DNA from: Orbaceae bacterium lpD04
GTDB lineage: Bacteria; Pseudomonadota; Gammaproteobacteria; Enterobacterales; Orbaceae
Length of the DNA: 64,000 nucleotides
Direction: 5' to 3'
Assembly: GCA_036251935.1 (NCBI GenBank)
Contig: CP133967.1
Coordinates: 2,179,488-2,243,487 of the forward strand
The translations under genes were made by a program, and so were the position numbers. Below, piece after piece: positions 15,744-25,112 of the stretch. The notes beneath the pieces were generated by a model that saw nothing but the letters and a program-made list of their open reading frames with translations, had not been told where the DNA came from and searched no databases. The first letter of the stretch is position 1. The number at the start of each line of letters is the position of its first letter.

Positions 15744-17555
15744 TTAATCCTTTTGGTAGTTATACACTTGCACTAATGGTGCAAGGCTAATTGATTTTTG
15801 TTCACCGGTTTGGCTTTTAATTATTTTAGTTTTACCGTCTTGCCAGTAGTTAACGTTTAAATAAATATTATGGGCACCATAAATTTCTGCCACTTTATAA
15901 GTGATTTTATAGGTATCCGTATCCTCCAAAATTGGGACAGGCTGCCCAGAATCTGGATTAATCACTAACATTGGCAATCCTGTTTCAAGTTTGGTCTTTG
16001 GTCGCTTAATCACATCATAAGATTCATCTTTAGTCACACCAACTGAGTTACTTTCTTTTCTATTAATAACAGGTTTTTTATACTCTACCCGCAATACTAC
16101 ACTAGACAGCTCACCCGAAAGCACGTTAATTTCAGGATAATCTTTTCCATTAACTATCGATAAGATCATTGTTTTATCGCCTTGACTAATATGCAAAAAT
16201 GCCTCTAACCGACTGATCTTTTGATCATACTTCGGTAAGGTCATCTGAATATACAGCCCCTGCGTGTGATAAAAAGCATCGGCTTTAAGTTTGCTTTTAA
16301 GGATTGAGCGTTCTCGCTCCTGTGCCTCTGCTTTTGCTCTATTTTGTGCTAAGGTTAGATACTGATTTGATTCATCACCACGCAGTCCTGAATTTAACCA
16401 TGCTGCTTTATGAATACCTTCAAGGTATGAGCGCTCTAAATTAAGTTTATTTTCTAAATAACGATACCAGTCATCTTCTAATCTCGATCGTGTTTGATAA
16501 TCCATCGTACTTTCCATACTTGTATAGAATTTATTGTACTCCCTATCAAGCTCTGCCTGGTTATCAGATAGCGCCCCCAGCCGATTTATATATGCTGATT
16601 CATGTTGTTGCCCAAACTCAATATTACAATTTAACCCCTGCACTGCTGCCAAATAATCATTAGTTGCAATCCCTGTTCCTAATACGGTTGGTGGATAGGT
16701 CGGCCATTTCTTTGGCTTTTCATTATTACCAAATAAGATCCGATTTGCCCAAACTTCAATTGGGATCCAATCTTGGGTTTTATCTCGAAAAATATATACC
16801 AATAAGGCAATTAGTGCCGCCCCTAACATAAATCCTATCGCCCACAGCCCGCTAAGTGGAATGATCTTAAATGTTTGTAGCAATAAAATGACCCCAATAA
16901 CACCTTGCACGACCGCACCAACTTGCAGTAATTTCCCCGTCCAATATTCGCCGTCATCAATCAGCTGTTTTGCCGATTTAAAGGTTTCAATACTTTCTAA
17001 AATTGACATCACACCTAATACACCACTTGCTGCTAATGATAGTGCCGCGGAAGAGCTTGCTACCCCACCTTTTAGTATTTGATTGATCATTTGTAAGCCG
17101 CTTTTGCCTTGAGCTAAATAAGCGACTATTCTTGAGCCTTTGGTCAGTAAATTAAGCCCCGAATTAAGTGCTAATATCGTCTGCGCCGCAAACGTCACTT
17201 GCGCTTTTTGTATACTGTCAATCAGCCTATCTTTATAGTGCTGCCCGTATTGTTCATCTTTCGCTTGCTCTAATTCGGCTAAATCGTTATTTAACCCTTC
17301 AAACGTTAGGTATAACGAAATGCTATTTAAAAATGCACCTCGCGCTTGCTCCGCCCCATATCCTTTTTTAGTCGGGTCTTTTAATAAGCTTTGCCACTCA
17401 TCTCGATATGCCTTGGTTAATTTAGTCATGCCAATATTGACCGAAATAGCCGCTTTATTACCTAGCTCACTATATACCGAGTTTGACAAGTCTAAAAATG
17501 TAAAGCCCCACTGCTTGCTATCTTTTGTTTCTGCTGCGTAGCTGCCATTGCCCAC
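15744..17555 (-). CDS. Displaced C-terminal toxin region of the T6SS effector (orphan copy)
   Basis: 603 residues aligning without gaps in total length to residues 867-1469 of the full effector. It keeps the three hydrophobic helices (about 163-186, 208-227, 234-256) thought to form the membrane pore. Differences are few before residue 440 and concentrated at about 442-515. The GTG start at 17555 is uncertain: homology extends upstream to 17643, where a stop lies just outside. The N-terminal VasX-type domain is absent, so it cannot be delivered alone; it may be an orphan module used by recombination, or a decaying remnant. Confidence 0.7.
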   Translation of the reverse strand: MGNGSYAAETKDSKQWGFTFLDLSNSVYSELGNKAAISVNIGMTKLTKAYRDEWQSLLKDPTKKGYGAEQARGAFLNSISLYLTFEGLNNDLAELEQAKDEQYGQHYKDRLIDSIQKAQVTFAAQTILALNSGLNLLTKGSRIVAYLAQGKSGLQMINQILKGGVASSSAALSLAASGVLGVMSILESIETFKSAKQLIDDGEYWTGKLLQVGAVVQGVIGVILLLQTFKIIPLSGLWAIGFMLGAALIALLVYIFRDKTQDWIPIEVWANRILFGNNEKPKKWPTYPPTVLGTGIATNDYLAAVQGLNCNIEFGQQHESAYINRLGALSDNQAELDREYNKFYTSMESTMDYQTRSRLEDDWYRYLENKLNLERSYLEGIHKAAWLNSGLRGDESNQYLTLAQNRAKAEAQERERSILKSKLKADAFYHTQGLYIQMTLPKYDQKISRLEAFLHISQGDKTMILSIVNGKDYPEINVLSGELSSVVLRVEYKKPVINRKESNSVGVTKDESYDVIKRPKTKLETGLPMLVINPDSGQPVPILEDTDTYKITYKVAEIYGAHNIYLNVNYWQDGKTKIIKSQTGEQKSISLAPLVQVYNYQKD

Positions 17556-17695
17556 CGTTTGATAAGGGCTTATTTGATTAATTAAGGCTAAGGTTTCATC
17601 ATCATTTTGCTCGAGGAAAATACCATGCTTTAACGACCAATATGGGAAAGTTACTTACTATTTCTTTCAAGAATACATCAAGTTGTTTAATAATA

Positions 17696-17908
17696 AAAAG
17701 GTCAACCCATTTATTACCTTGATATTGACCTTGTTCTTTAATTTCGACCGTCTAGATAACGGTAAAACCACTATAACAGAATAAACTCGCAACATTATTA
17801 CCGTTATTGGCAGGTCGAGAGCGGGGTTGTTAGGGGAAGGCGGGATCCGCCTAACCGGTCACTAACAGCGTTGCCGTTTATATCACAACCACCATTAAGT
17901 GACCGAAC
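17696..17908. repeat. Structured array spacer, copy G (partial)
   Basis: Right-hand part only, from the AAGGTCAA arm onward, joined to 50 bp of unrelated sequence that abuts the displaced toxin homology at 17643. The promoter -10 side is missing. The hairpins TAACGGT/ACCGTTA, GTTAGG/CCTAAC and CGGTCACT/AGTGACCG are present. Confidence 0.8.
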
Positions 17909-17950
17909 CATCACAAAACACATAGATAACGCCTTTATTACTTATAGCAT

Positions 17951-18637
17951 CTAGAGATAATAACCAGACAAAATGGTTTCAATGGATACACTCGTACCAT
18001 AATTATAGTAGGTATTGCCTTTTTTGGTTAAATAGACTTGACCTTTTTTATTTTTAGGATTGGCTGAAAAATCAATATTATAAGCATCTAATGCATCTAT
18101 CGCAGGGTGATGGACCCAATCTGGTACATCATTAAGGTTATAGGTAAAATCTACAATCGTTTCAGTAGTTCGACCGCCGTAAAAATCTGTCTCCCTATCG
18201 GTAATATCGGTAACCTCTAATATTTCACGACGACCATAGCAAAACTGCGCATCATTTAAGTTTTTAATATTTTTAAAGCCCGCCGTTCGCGGTGATTTAT
18301 AATAACGTTTACCTTCCGCTGTTAAATTATATAATGGATAGGTTTTACCATCCTTCCCTATCGCCTGAGTTAACGTTAACAAGCCTGCTTGCTGAAAGGC
18401 ATCTAAACGCGCATTAATACGAGCGGTATGGGAGATATTCTTGCTCTCCTCTCGCCAAATATTAAGCGGTTGGGCTAAATAAGGGAAACCCTCCACTCGA
18501 CCAACATATAAACAATAAGCATCAAGCTCTTTATAACCATCAGCCAGGTGCTGTTTCATTTTGCCGTAATCTTGGCAACCGATTAACAATAAAAGTAACG
18601 GCAGTAATAATAGCGATTTTAAATAAGCTAATTTCAT
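17951..18637 (-). CDS. Predicted T6SS immunity lipoprotein, array copy 7
   Basis: 228 residues, lipobox Cys21. Variable block VEGFPYLAQPLNIWREESKN then ISHTARINARLDAF, related to but distinct from the 19086/11846 type. It has FCYG where others have FCFG, and ends SVSIETILSGYYL. It stands between the full-length toxin unit and the displaced toxin end. Confidence 0.75.
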   Translation of the reverse strand: MKLAYLKSLLLLPLLLLLIGCQDYGKMKQHLADGYKELDAYCLYVGRVEGFPYLAQPLNIWREESKNISHTARINARLDAFQQAGLLTLTQAIGKDGKTYPLYNLTAEGKRYYKSPRTAGFKNIKNLNDAQFCYGRREILEVTDITDRETDFYGGRTTETIVDFTYNLNDVPDWVHHPAIDALDAYNIDFSANPKNKKGQVYLTKKGNTYYNYGTSVSIETILSGYYL

Positions 18638-18667
18638 CGTTGTTTAATCCCTTGAGTTTGGGTATTT

Positions 18668-19045
18668 CATATTAGTATCGTGTTTGTTCGGTCGCGTATT
18701 TTAGCTTTTTTATCGATGACATTTTGCGCCACTGCGCAGAGCGCACTTCCTGTGCGACCTCGCTTTATCGGTCATCCCTGCCCGATAGGCTAGCGTGCAC
18801 GCCATCCTCAACATCATTTAACGGTCGAAAAAAGGTCAACCCATTTGTTTACCTTGATATTGACCTTGTTCTTTAATTTCGACCGTTTAGATAACGGTAA
18901 CACCACTATAACAGAATAAACTCGCAACATTATTACCGTTATTGGCAGGTCGAGAGCGGGGTTGTTAGGGGAAGGCGGTATTCCCCTAACCGGTCACTAA
19001 CAGCGTTGCCATTAATATCACAACCACCATTAAGTGACCGAACCA
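18668..19045. repeat. Structured array spacer, copy H
   Basis: Near-complete spacer following the immunity gene of the full-length toxin. The predicted -10 reads TGATGT instead of TAATGT. The perfect 10-bp GTTAGGGGAA/TTCCCCTAAC hairpin is present. Confidence 0.85.
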
Positions 19046-19085
19046 TCACAAAACACATAGATAACATCCTTGTTACTGAGTAGAA

Positions 19086-19772
19086 TTAAAGGTAATAACC
19101 TAATCTTACGGTTTCAATGGTTGTGCTTGTACTATAGTTATAATAAGTGCCACCTTTTTTAGTTAAATAGACGCGACTTTTTCTATTTTTGTTATCCCCT
19201 GAAAAATCGACATTATAAGCATCTAATGCCTTTATCGCGGGATGATTAACCCACGAAGGTACATTATTTAAATTATAAGTAAATTTCACCGTTGTTTCTG
19301 TAGTTCGACCGCCGTAAAAATCAGTCTCCCTATCGGTAATATCGATAACCTCTAATATTTCACGACGACCAAAGCAGAACTGTGCATCTTTTAAATTTTC
19401 CCCTTTAAAGCCCGCCGTTTTTGGTGATTTATAATAACGCTTTCCTTCCTCAGTTAGGCTATATAGGGGGTAAAGCTTACCATCACGGCCTTTGGCTTGA
19501 ACTGAGGTTAATAAACCCGCTTGCTCAAAAGCAGATAAACGCGCATTAACTCGGGCAGTATGAGATATATTTTTGCTTTCTTCCGGAAACAGATCTAATG
19601 GCTGCGCTAAATAAGGAAAGCCCTCCATTCGACCAACATATAAACAATAAGCATCAAGACCATTATAACCGTTAACTAAGCGCTGCTTCATACTACTATA
19701 ATCTTGACAACTAGTTAGTAATAGTAGCAAAGGCAAAATTAATATCATTTTAATATTAAACAATTTCATCAT
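19086..19772 (-). CDS. Predicted cognate immunity lipoprotein of the full-length effector
   Basis: 228 residues. It begins 2 bp after the effector stop, with the AAGGA RBS inside the effector's last codons, so it is translationally coupled. The signal peptide (MMKLFNIKMILILPLLLLLT) differs from the shared MKLAYLKSLLLLPLLLLLIG of the others, while its lipobox LLTSC and mature protein are homologous. Variable block: DLFPEESKNISHTARVNA. The cysteine is followed by Gln at +2, not the Asp that retains lipoproteins in the inner membrane, so outer-membrane anchoring facing the periplasm is likely. Position makes this the best immunity candidate. Confidence 0.8.
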   Translation of the reverse strand: MMKLFNIKMILILPLLLLLTSCQDYSSMKQRLVNGYNGLDAYCLYVGRMEGFPYLAQPLDLFPEESKNISHTARVNARLSAFEQAGLLTSVQAKGRDGKLYPLYSLTEEGKRYYKSPKTAGFKGENLKDAQFCFGRREILEVIDITDRETDFYGGRTTETTVKFTYNLNNVPSWVNHPAIKALDAYNVDFSGDNKNRKSRVYLTKKGGTYYNYSTSTTIETVRLGYYL

Positions 19773-19774
19773 TT

Positions 19775-22700
19775 TTAATCCTTTTGATAATTATACACTT
19801 GCACTAACGGTGCTAGGCTAATCGATTTTTGTTCACCTGTTTGGCTTTTAATGATTTTAGTTTTACCCTCTTGCCAGTAGTTAACGTTTAAATAAATATA
19901 ATGGGCACCATAAATTTCTGCCACTTTATAGGTGATTTTTTGCGTATCTGTATCTTCTAAAATTGGAACAGGCTGCCCAATATCGGGATTAATCACTAAA
20001 ATTGGCAATCCTGTTTCAAGCTTGGTCTTTGGTCGCTTAATCAAATCATAGTATTCTTCTTTAGTTACTTGTTCAGGATTATTTTCATCAATATTCCTAA
20101 TTGGCTTTCTATTTTCATCGCGCAATACCACGCTTGGCAACTCACCCGATAACACGGTAATTTCAGGAAACTCATCACTATTAGTGATCGACAAAATCAT
20201 CGTTTTATCACCTTGACTAATATGCAAAAATGCCTCTAATTTACTAACCTTTGGATCATACTTCGGTAAGGTCATCTGAATATACAGCCCCTGCGTGTGA
20301 TAAAAGGCATCGGCTTTAAGTTTGCTTTTAAGGATTGAGCGTTCTCGCTCCTGTGCCTCTGCTTTTGCTCTATTTTGTGCTAAGGTTAGATACTGATTTG
20401 ATTCATCACCACGCAGTCCTGAATTTAACCATGCTGCTTTATGAATACCTTCAAGGTATGAGCGCTCTAAATTAAGTTTATTTTCTAAATAACGATACCA
20501 GTCATCTTCTAATCTCGATCGTGTTTGATAATCCGTCGTACTTTCCATACTTGTATAGAATTTATTGTACTCCCTATCAAGCTCTGCCTGGTTATCAGAT
20601 AGCGCCGCCAGCCGATTTATATATGCTGATTCATGTTGTTGCCCAAACTCAATATTACAATTTAACCCCTGCACTGCTGCCAAATAATCATTAGTTGCAA
20701 TCCCTGTTCCCAATACGGTTGGTGGATAGGTCGGCCATTTCTTTGGCTTTTCATTATTACCAAATAAGATCCGATTTGCCCAAACTTCAATGGGGATCCA
20801 ATCTTGGGTTTTATCTCGAAAAATATACACCAATAAGGCAATTAGCGCCGCCCCTAACATAAATCCTATCGCCCACAGCCCGGTAAGTGGAATGATCTTA
20901 AATGTTTGTAGCAATAAAATGACCCCAATAAGACCTTGCACTACTGCACCAACTTGCAGTAATTTCCCCGTCCAATATTCGCCGTCATCAATCAGCTGTT
21001 TTGCCGATTTAAAGGTTTCAATACTTTCTAAAATTGACATCACACCTAATACACCACTTGCTGCTAATGATAGTGCCGCGGAAGAGCTTGCTACCCCACC
21101 TTTTAGTATTTGATTGATCATTTGTAAGCCGCTTTTGCCTTGAGCTAAATAAGCGACTATTCTTGAGCCTTTGGTCAGTAAATTAAGCCCCGAATTAAGT
21201 GCTAATATCGTCTGCGCCGCAAACGTCACTTGCGCTTTTTGTATACTGTCAATCAGCCTATCTTTATAGTGCTGCCCGTATTGTTCATCTTTCGCTTGCT
21301 CTAATTCGGCTAAATCGTTATTTAACCCTTCAAACGTTAGGTATAACGAAATGCTATTTAAAAATGCACCTCGCGCTTGCTCCGCCCCATATCCTTTTTT
21401 AGTCGGGTCTTTTAATAAGCTTTGCCACTCATCTCGATATGCCTTGGTTAATTTAGTCATGCCAATATTGACCGAAATAGCCGCTTTATTACCTAGCTCA
21501 CTATATACCGAGTTTGACAAGTCTAAAAATGTAAAGCCCCACTGCTTGCTATCTTTTGTTTCTGCTGCGTAGCTGCCATTGCCCACTGTTTGATACGGGC
21601 TTATTTGATTAATTAAGGCTAAGGTTTCATCATCATTTTGCTCGAGGAAAACACCATGCTTTAACGACCAATATTGAAAAAAATCATCCGTTTCATTTAA
21701 TGGCACATTCACTTTAACTAACCGCGCATAGGTTTTATTAAACACCATCATCGCTTGGCATAAATGGGTTTTAAAGTAATCTCTGTCCATTACGCTTTCT
21801 AATTGACCCGCTGATTTATCATGATTGAGCGTGCTGCGCTGCGCGGCGCCAGATATCGACTTTTGAATAATCAGCTGATATAGATCAATAATAATTTTTC
21901 CTTTATTATCACAAAATTGGCTATCTAATACGTTACTGTGCTTGGCTTTTACCGACCTAATCGCATTGGTTAAATTTTTGCCACTCTCTTTTAACGTCTG
22001 ATCAGAATCTTGTTTTAAACGCGCATCTATCATTAAATGCCAAAAACTCTTTTCGCTATCGGTATTAAATAATCGATAATATAAGGTTTGATTATCCCGA
22101 AGTAAGGTATCCCATACCCCATATTGTTCACTTAATACAACGCCACCTAGCACATTAAAATCGGTCATTTTGATAAAATCTTGTAAATAACCGAGATGGT
22201 TGTTTGAACAATTTTGGTCACTCTCTATTAACCAGAAAGGGATCTGGTTATAACTTTTTAAATTGGCTAAATAAGGTGATGCTTTTGCTTCACTGCCAAA
22301 TAACCAGCCTAAATAGTTAAAATAATCAGTCGAATATTTTTCAACTGTTTTGGCTATATTGGTAAAGTGTGTGTTGTTTTTCGTTATAAACGTATCAAGC
22401 TCTTTTTGAACAATGTGATCTTGAACCTTTTTTAGCTCTTTATCGTATTGCACTTTACCATCGCGTGATATTTCAGATTGTGATTTAAAAACTCTAACTC
22501 CATCGTAATTGACTTCGTAAGATCCGACTTCCTGCTGCGCACTGGCAATTAAACGCTGACGCTCTTCTTCACTAATGACAACTTCCTGATATAAATCAGG
22601 TTGAGCTAAAAATGCTTTACTTTCATCAATAAAGTTTACAAAGCTACCTTGACTTGAACTTGTATTTACTGTTCTTGAATAACTAAATGCTCGGTGATAT

Positions 22701-24184
22701 TTAAACTCCTCACAATTATCAAAATAATCTTTTAAATGAACTTTATAATTATTAATCATTCCAATAATTTTACGCTGATGCAGCGATTTTTCAGAAAAAT
22801 ACGCTTTATCTGCCTCATAAGGCTTTAAATATAACGATGACATATTCTGGTATAAATGATCGAAATAAGATACGCGACTTAATTTAGGTAAATTATTCCT
22901 ATCGACTTTAACATCACCAACCACATCATCTTCATTACCATACATTGTTTGAGCATCTTGAGGATTAGTTTGGTAATAAATAGCGATGGATTGTTTAATG
23001 AGTTCGTCAAATTTATCAATATCACGCTGACTATTTAACCTATCTTTAAATACCTCTGCGGTACTTTCATTAAAATCGACTTCACCGTTTTCGATCAGAT
23101 CCATAATAGGATCAATAAATAATTGTCTCTGTAAGCTGAGCTCTTCGGCAATTGCGAAAGGATCATCAAGCACTACAGCACTAACTTGAGTGCCAAGTTT
23201 TTCACCTAATGACTCAGCGTGAGTAAATAGCTTGGCGACTAAATTAATATGATTTGCATATAATAATGTCGACCCTAAATTGCCACCTTTAAAGCTATTA
23301 AATTGATGCGCCGTTATAAAACTATCTCGTTCAAACTGATGCGTATCTAATGTTTGCTTTAAGTTATTGTTATTAGAGTAATAAATCATATGTGGCGATG
23401 CTAACTCAACTTCCATCAATTTAGCCTGCGAGTTTGATAATTCTCCATTGTTGGCATTGAATGCTGGCGCAGCTAAATTGAGTAAGTTAGGTTGTGGGTT
23501 AAAATTATTAAATGCAAAGCAGCGTGAAGGTGAGTTATTTGCGACAGTTCCAAGCACTTGTGGTGATGGTGCGCTTGAACCATACTCACCTAGATTGATG
23601 GTTGTAAAACGCTTTAGTTCATCAACGTTGTTACTATTAGCTGCGAGTCGATAAGTATCAAGCGCTGATTTTGACCATGCTCGCCTTGAATACCCAACAT
23701 AAGCAGCGCCTGAATAACGCGTACGATCGATATTGATAAAGACACCAGGAATGTGATCGTGTTTTGCTGTACATTGTTTGGGAAGTTCTCGAACATTGTG
23801 CTCAACCACATCCTCAATAGACTTATGCCGAAATACCCCAGATGGGGTTACTTCATATGCCATATAACGATATACACCATCTAACTCTTTAACCAAAATA
23901 TACACGTAGCCAGTTCGCAAAGTACGGTACGCATATTGATAAACATCAGAGAGTGATTTTTCATTACGACCTAAACTAATCATACCGACTGACCAATCAA
24001 TATTACGGTAATTTTTAGGTACAATCGCTTTCCGAACTAAAAACAGCGGGAAGCCTTTTCTTTTACATACTCCACATTCATTTTTTGCAATCGCAGAGCT
24101 TTTTTCGGCTTCGTTATAAATAATTTTATTGTCAAAATCATCATCAACAGTGTGATCATGTGATTTTATTGGTGAATATGCCAT
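19775..24184 (-). CDS. VasX/BTH_I2691-type T6SS pore-forming effector
   Basis: 1469 residues. The N-terminus has CGVCKRKGFPLFLVRKAIVP (Cys37, Cys40), then LRTGYVYILVKE and a long region resembling the VasX N-terminal domain that directs T6SS loading. Near the C-terminus are three hydrophobic segments (about 1029-1052, 1074-1093, 1100-1122), consistent with a colicin-like pore former acting on the target inner membrane. The ATG at 24184 is chosen over 24208 because GAGGAG lies 6 bp upstream and it begins after the adaptor's stop. It is preceded by a DUF4123 adaptor and followed by an immunity candidate. No T6SS structural or VgrG gene is in this window. Confidence 0.82.
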   Translation of the reverse strand: MAYSPIKSHDHTVDDDFDNKIIYNEAEKSSAIAKNECGVCKRKGFPLFLVRKAIVPKNYRNIDWSVGMISLGRNEKSLSDVYQYAYRTLRTGYVYILVKELDGVYRYMAYEVTPSGVFRHKSIEDVVEHNVRELPKQCTAKHDHIPGVFINIDRTRYSGAAYVGYSRRAWSKSALDTYRLAANSNNVDELKRFTTINLGEYGSSAPSPQVLGTVANNSPSRCFAFNNFNPQPNLLNLAAPAFNANNGELSNSQAKLMEVELASPHMIYYSNNNNLKQTLDTHQFERDSFITAHQFNSFKGGNLGSTLLYANHINLVAKLFTHAESLGEKLGTQVSAVVLDDPFAIAEELSLQRQLFIDPIMDLIENGEVDFNESTAEVFKDRLNSQRDIDKFDELIKQSIAIYYQTNPQDAQTMYGNEDDVVGDVKVDRNNLPKLSRVSYFDHLYQNMSSLYLKPYEADKAYFSEKSLHQRKIIGMINNYKVHLKDYFDNCEEFKYHRAFSYSRTVNTSSSQGSFVNFIDESKAFLAQPDLYQEVVISEEERQRLIASAQQEVGSYEVNYDGVRVFKSQSEISRDGKVQYDKELKKVQDHIVQKELDTFITKNNTHFTNIAKTVEKYSTDYFNYLGWLFGSEAKASPYLANLKSYNQIPFWLIESDQNCSNNHLGYLQDFIKMTDFNVLGGVVLSEQYGVWDTLLRDNQTLYYRLFNTDSEKSFWHLMIDARLKQDSDQTLKESGKNLTNAIRSVKAKHSNVLDSQFCDNKGKIIIDLYQLIIQKSISGAAQRSTLNHDKSAGQLESVMDRDYFKTHLCQAMMVFNKTYARLVKVNVPLNETDDFFQYWSLKHGVFLEQNDDETLALINQISPYQTVGNGSYAAETKDSKQWGFTFLDLSNSVYSELGNKAAISVNIGMTKLTKAYRDEWQSLLKDPTKKGYGAEQARGAFLNSISLYLTFEGLNNDLAELEQAKDEQYGQHYKDRLIDSIQKAQVTFAAQTILALNSGLNLLTKGSRIVAYLAQGKSGLQMINQILKGGVASSSAALSLAASGVLGVMSILESIETFKSAKQLIDDGEYWTGKLLQVGAVVQGLIGVILLLQTFKIIPLTGLWAIGFMLGAALIALLVYIFRDKTQDWIPIEVWANRILFGNNEKPKKWPTYPPTVLGTGIATNDYLAAVQGLNCNIEFGQQHESAYINRLAALSDNQAELDREYNKFYTSMESTTDYQTRSRLEDDWYRYLENKLNLERSYLEGIHKAAWLNSGLRGDESNQYLTLAQNRAKAEAQERERSILKSKLKADAFYHTQGLYIQMTLPKYDPKVSKLEAFLHISQGDKTMILSITNSDEFPEITVLSGELPSVVLRDENRKPIRNIDENNPEQVTKEEYYDLIKRPKTKLETGLPILVINPDIGQPVPILEDTDTQKITYKVAEIYGAHYIYLNVNYWQEGKTKIIKSQTGEQKSISLAPLVQVYNYQKD

Positions 24185-24194
24185 TCCTTGCTCC

Positions 24195-25112
24195 TCATCC
24201 TTTCGCATTATATGATAAGTCTAAAAAAATCTGCCTATCTATTAATTTAAATTCAGCAGCCAGTGTTCCTGGTTTTTTTATCGCATTATTAATTGCCTGC
24301 TGTAACTTGTTTTCAGTCAATAAATTGCCATAACGTAGTGTCATCAAGCTAAAAATAGCATGGTCCGCACTATCGGTTAATCCTGCGTTATGTGCCCGAT
24401 AAAATACCTGTGCGACGTTCATTAATGTGTCAGGCATAACTATTTGCTGGGTTTCTTGACAATAGCGTTGCCATGAAGCATAAAGTTGAAAAATTTCTCG
24501 GCTATTTTGTTGATAAAATGATGCCGTTTTCGTTATCAATATATCATTCATTGTTGGTAACGACGTGTTTTGATAAACCACTTGAAGCGTTGAATTGAGA
24601 TTGAGATAATAATAATCGCAAAAATTTGAGATTGACGATAAGCCAAACTGACTCTCTTGATTAGACTCATGTAAAAGTTGAAAGCGAAAAGGTTCAAAAA
24701 TAGGGATAAAGTCTGACTTACGGCGCGACTCAATCGCTAGCCCTATTTTAATAAACTGTTCCGTTATAATTTTTGCCGGGTGATCACTGACTATCCAACT
24801 ACAGATATAACGTTTGGTACGATTTAATTCTTGGGCTGCTTGTACCACACTAAAATTGATTAGCGCTTCATCTAAATTTTGATGTGGCTTTGCAATCGTA
24901 ATAAGTTTGGGACAAATTTCAGGTGAATGAGATAGATCGGGCCGGGCAAGCGTTGCAATCGCATCACTCCCAAGTAATAGAGTAAGATTGTCGATATGTA
25001 GAAAATCAAGTTCACTGACGATAGCTAAGCTATCAACGAATAGGTAACGGTATTTTTTGTGATTTATTTCGTTATCCAGTTCCATGCATAATTGTTGCGT
25101 TATCGCTTGCAT
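24195..25112 (-). CDS. DUF4123 T6SS adaptor/chaperone (Tap/TEC-type)
   Basis: 305 residues, cytoplasmic. It has the DUF4123 pattern: KYRYLFVDSLAIVSELDFL near the N-terminus, a central LNRTKRYICSWIVSDHPAKI helix, and EPFRFQLLHE. Such proteins load a specific effector onto VgrG. It ends 10 bp before the effector ATG, so it belongs to the same operon. RBS AAGGA is about 13 bp from the ATG at 25112. Confidence 0.8.
   Translation of the reverse strand: MQAITQQLCMELDNEINHKKYRYLFVDSLAIVSELDFLHIDNLTLLLGSDAIATLARPDLSHSPEICPKLITIAKPHQNLDEALINFSVVQAAQELNRTKRYICSWIVSDHPAKIITEQFIKIGLAIESRRKSDFIPIFEPFRFQLLHESNQESQFGLSSISNFCDYYYLNLNSTLQVVYQNTSLPTMNDILITKTASFYQQNSREIFQLYASWQRYCQETQQIVMPDTLMNVAQVFYRAHNAGLTDSADHAIFSLMTLRYGNLLTENKLQQAINNAIKKPGTLAAEFKLIDRQIFLDLSYNAKG

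Noticed and set aside
16861-17541. Plus-strand ORFs opposite the displaced toxin end, repeated opposite the full toxin (20790-21572)
   Set aside because: They occur twice only because the toxin DNA is duplicated; composition is that of an antisense shadow and there are no RBSs.
9731-19772. The lipoprotein array as an integron-type cassette array
   Set aside because: All genes point the same way and are separated by structured repeats, and GCCTAAC/GTTAGG recalls attC core sites. But the spacers are about 370 bp, the core consensus is not consistently present, all cassettes are paralogues of one gene, and there is no integrase.
9731-19772. CRISPR array
   Set aside because: Repeats are hundreds of bases long with genes between them; no short direct repeats with unique spacers and no cas genes.
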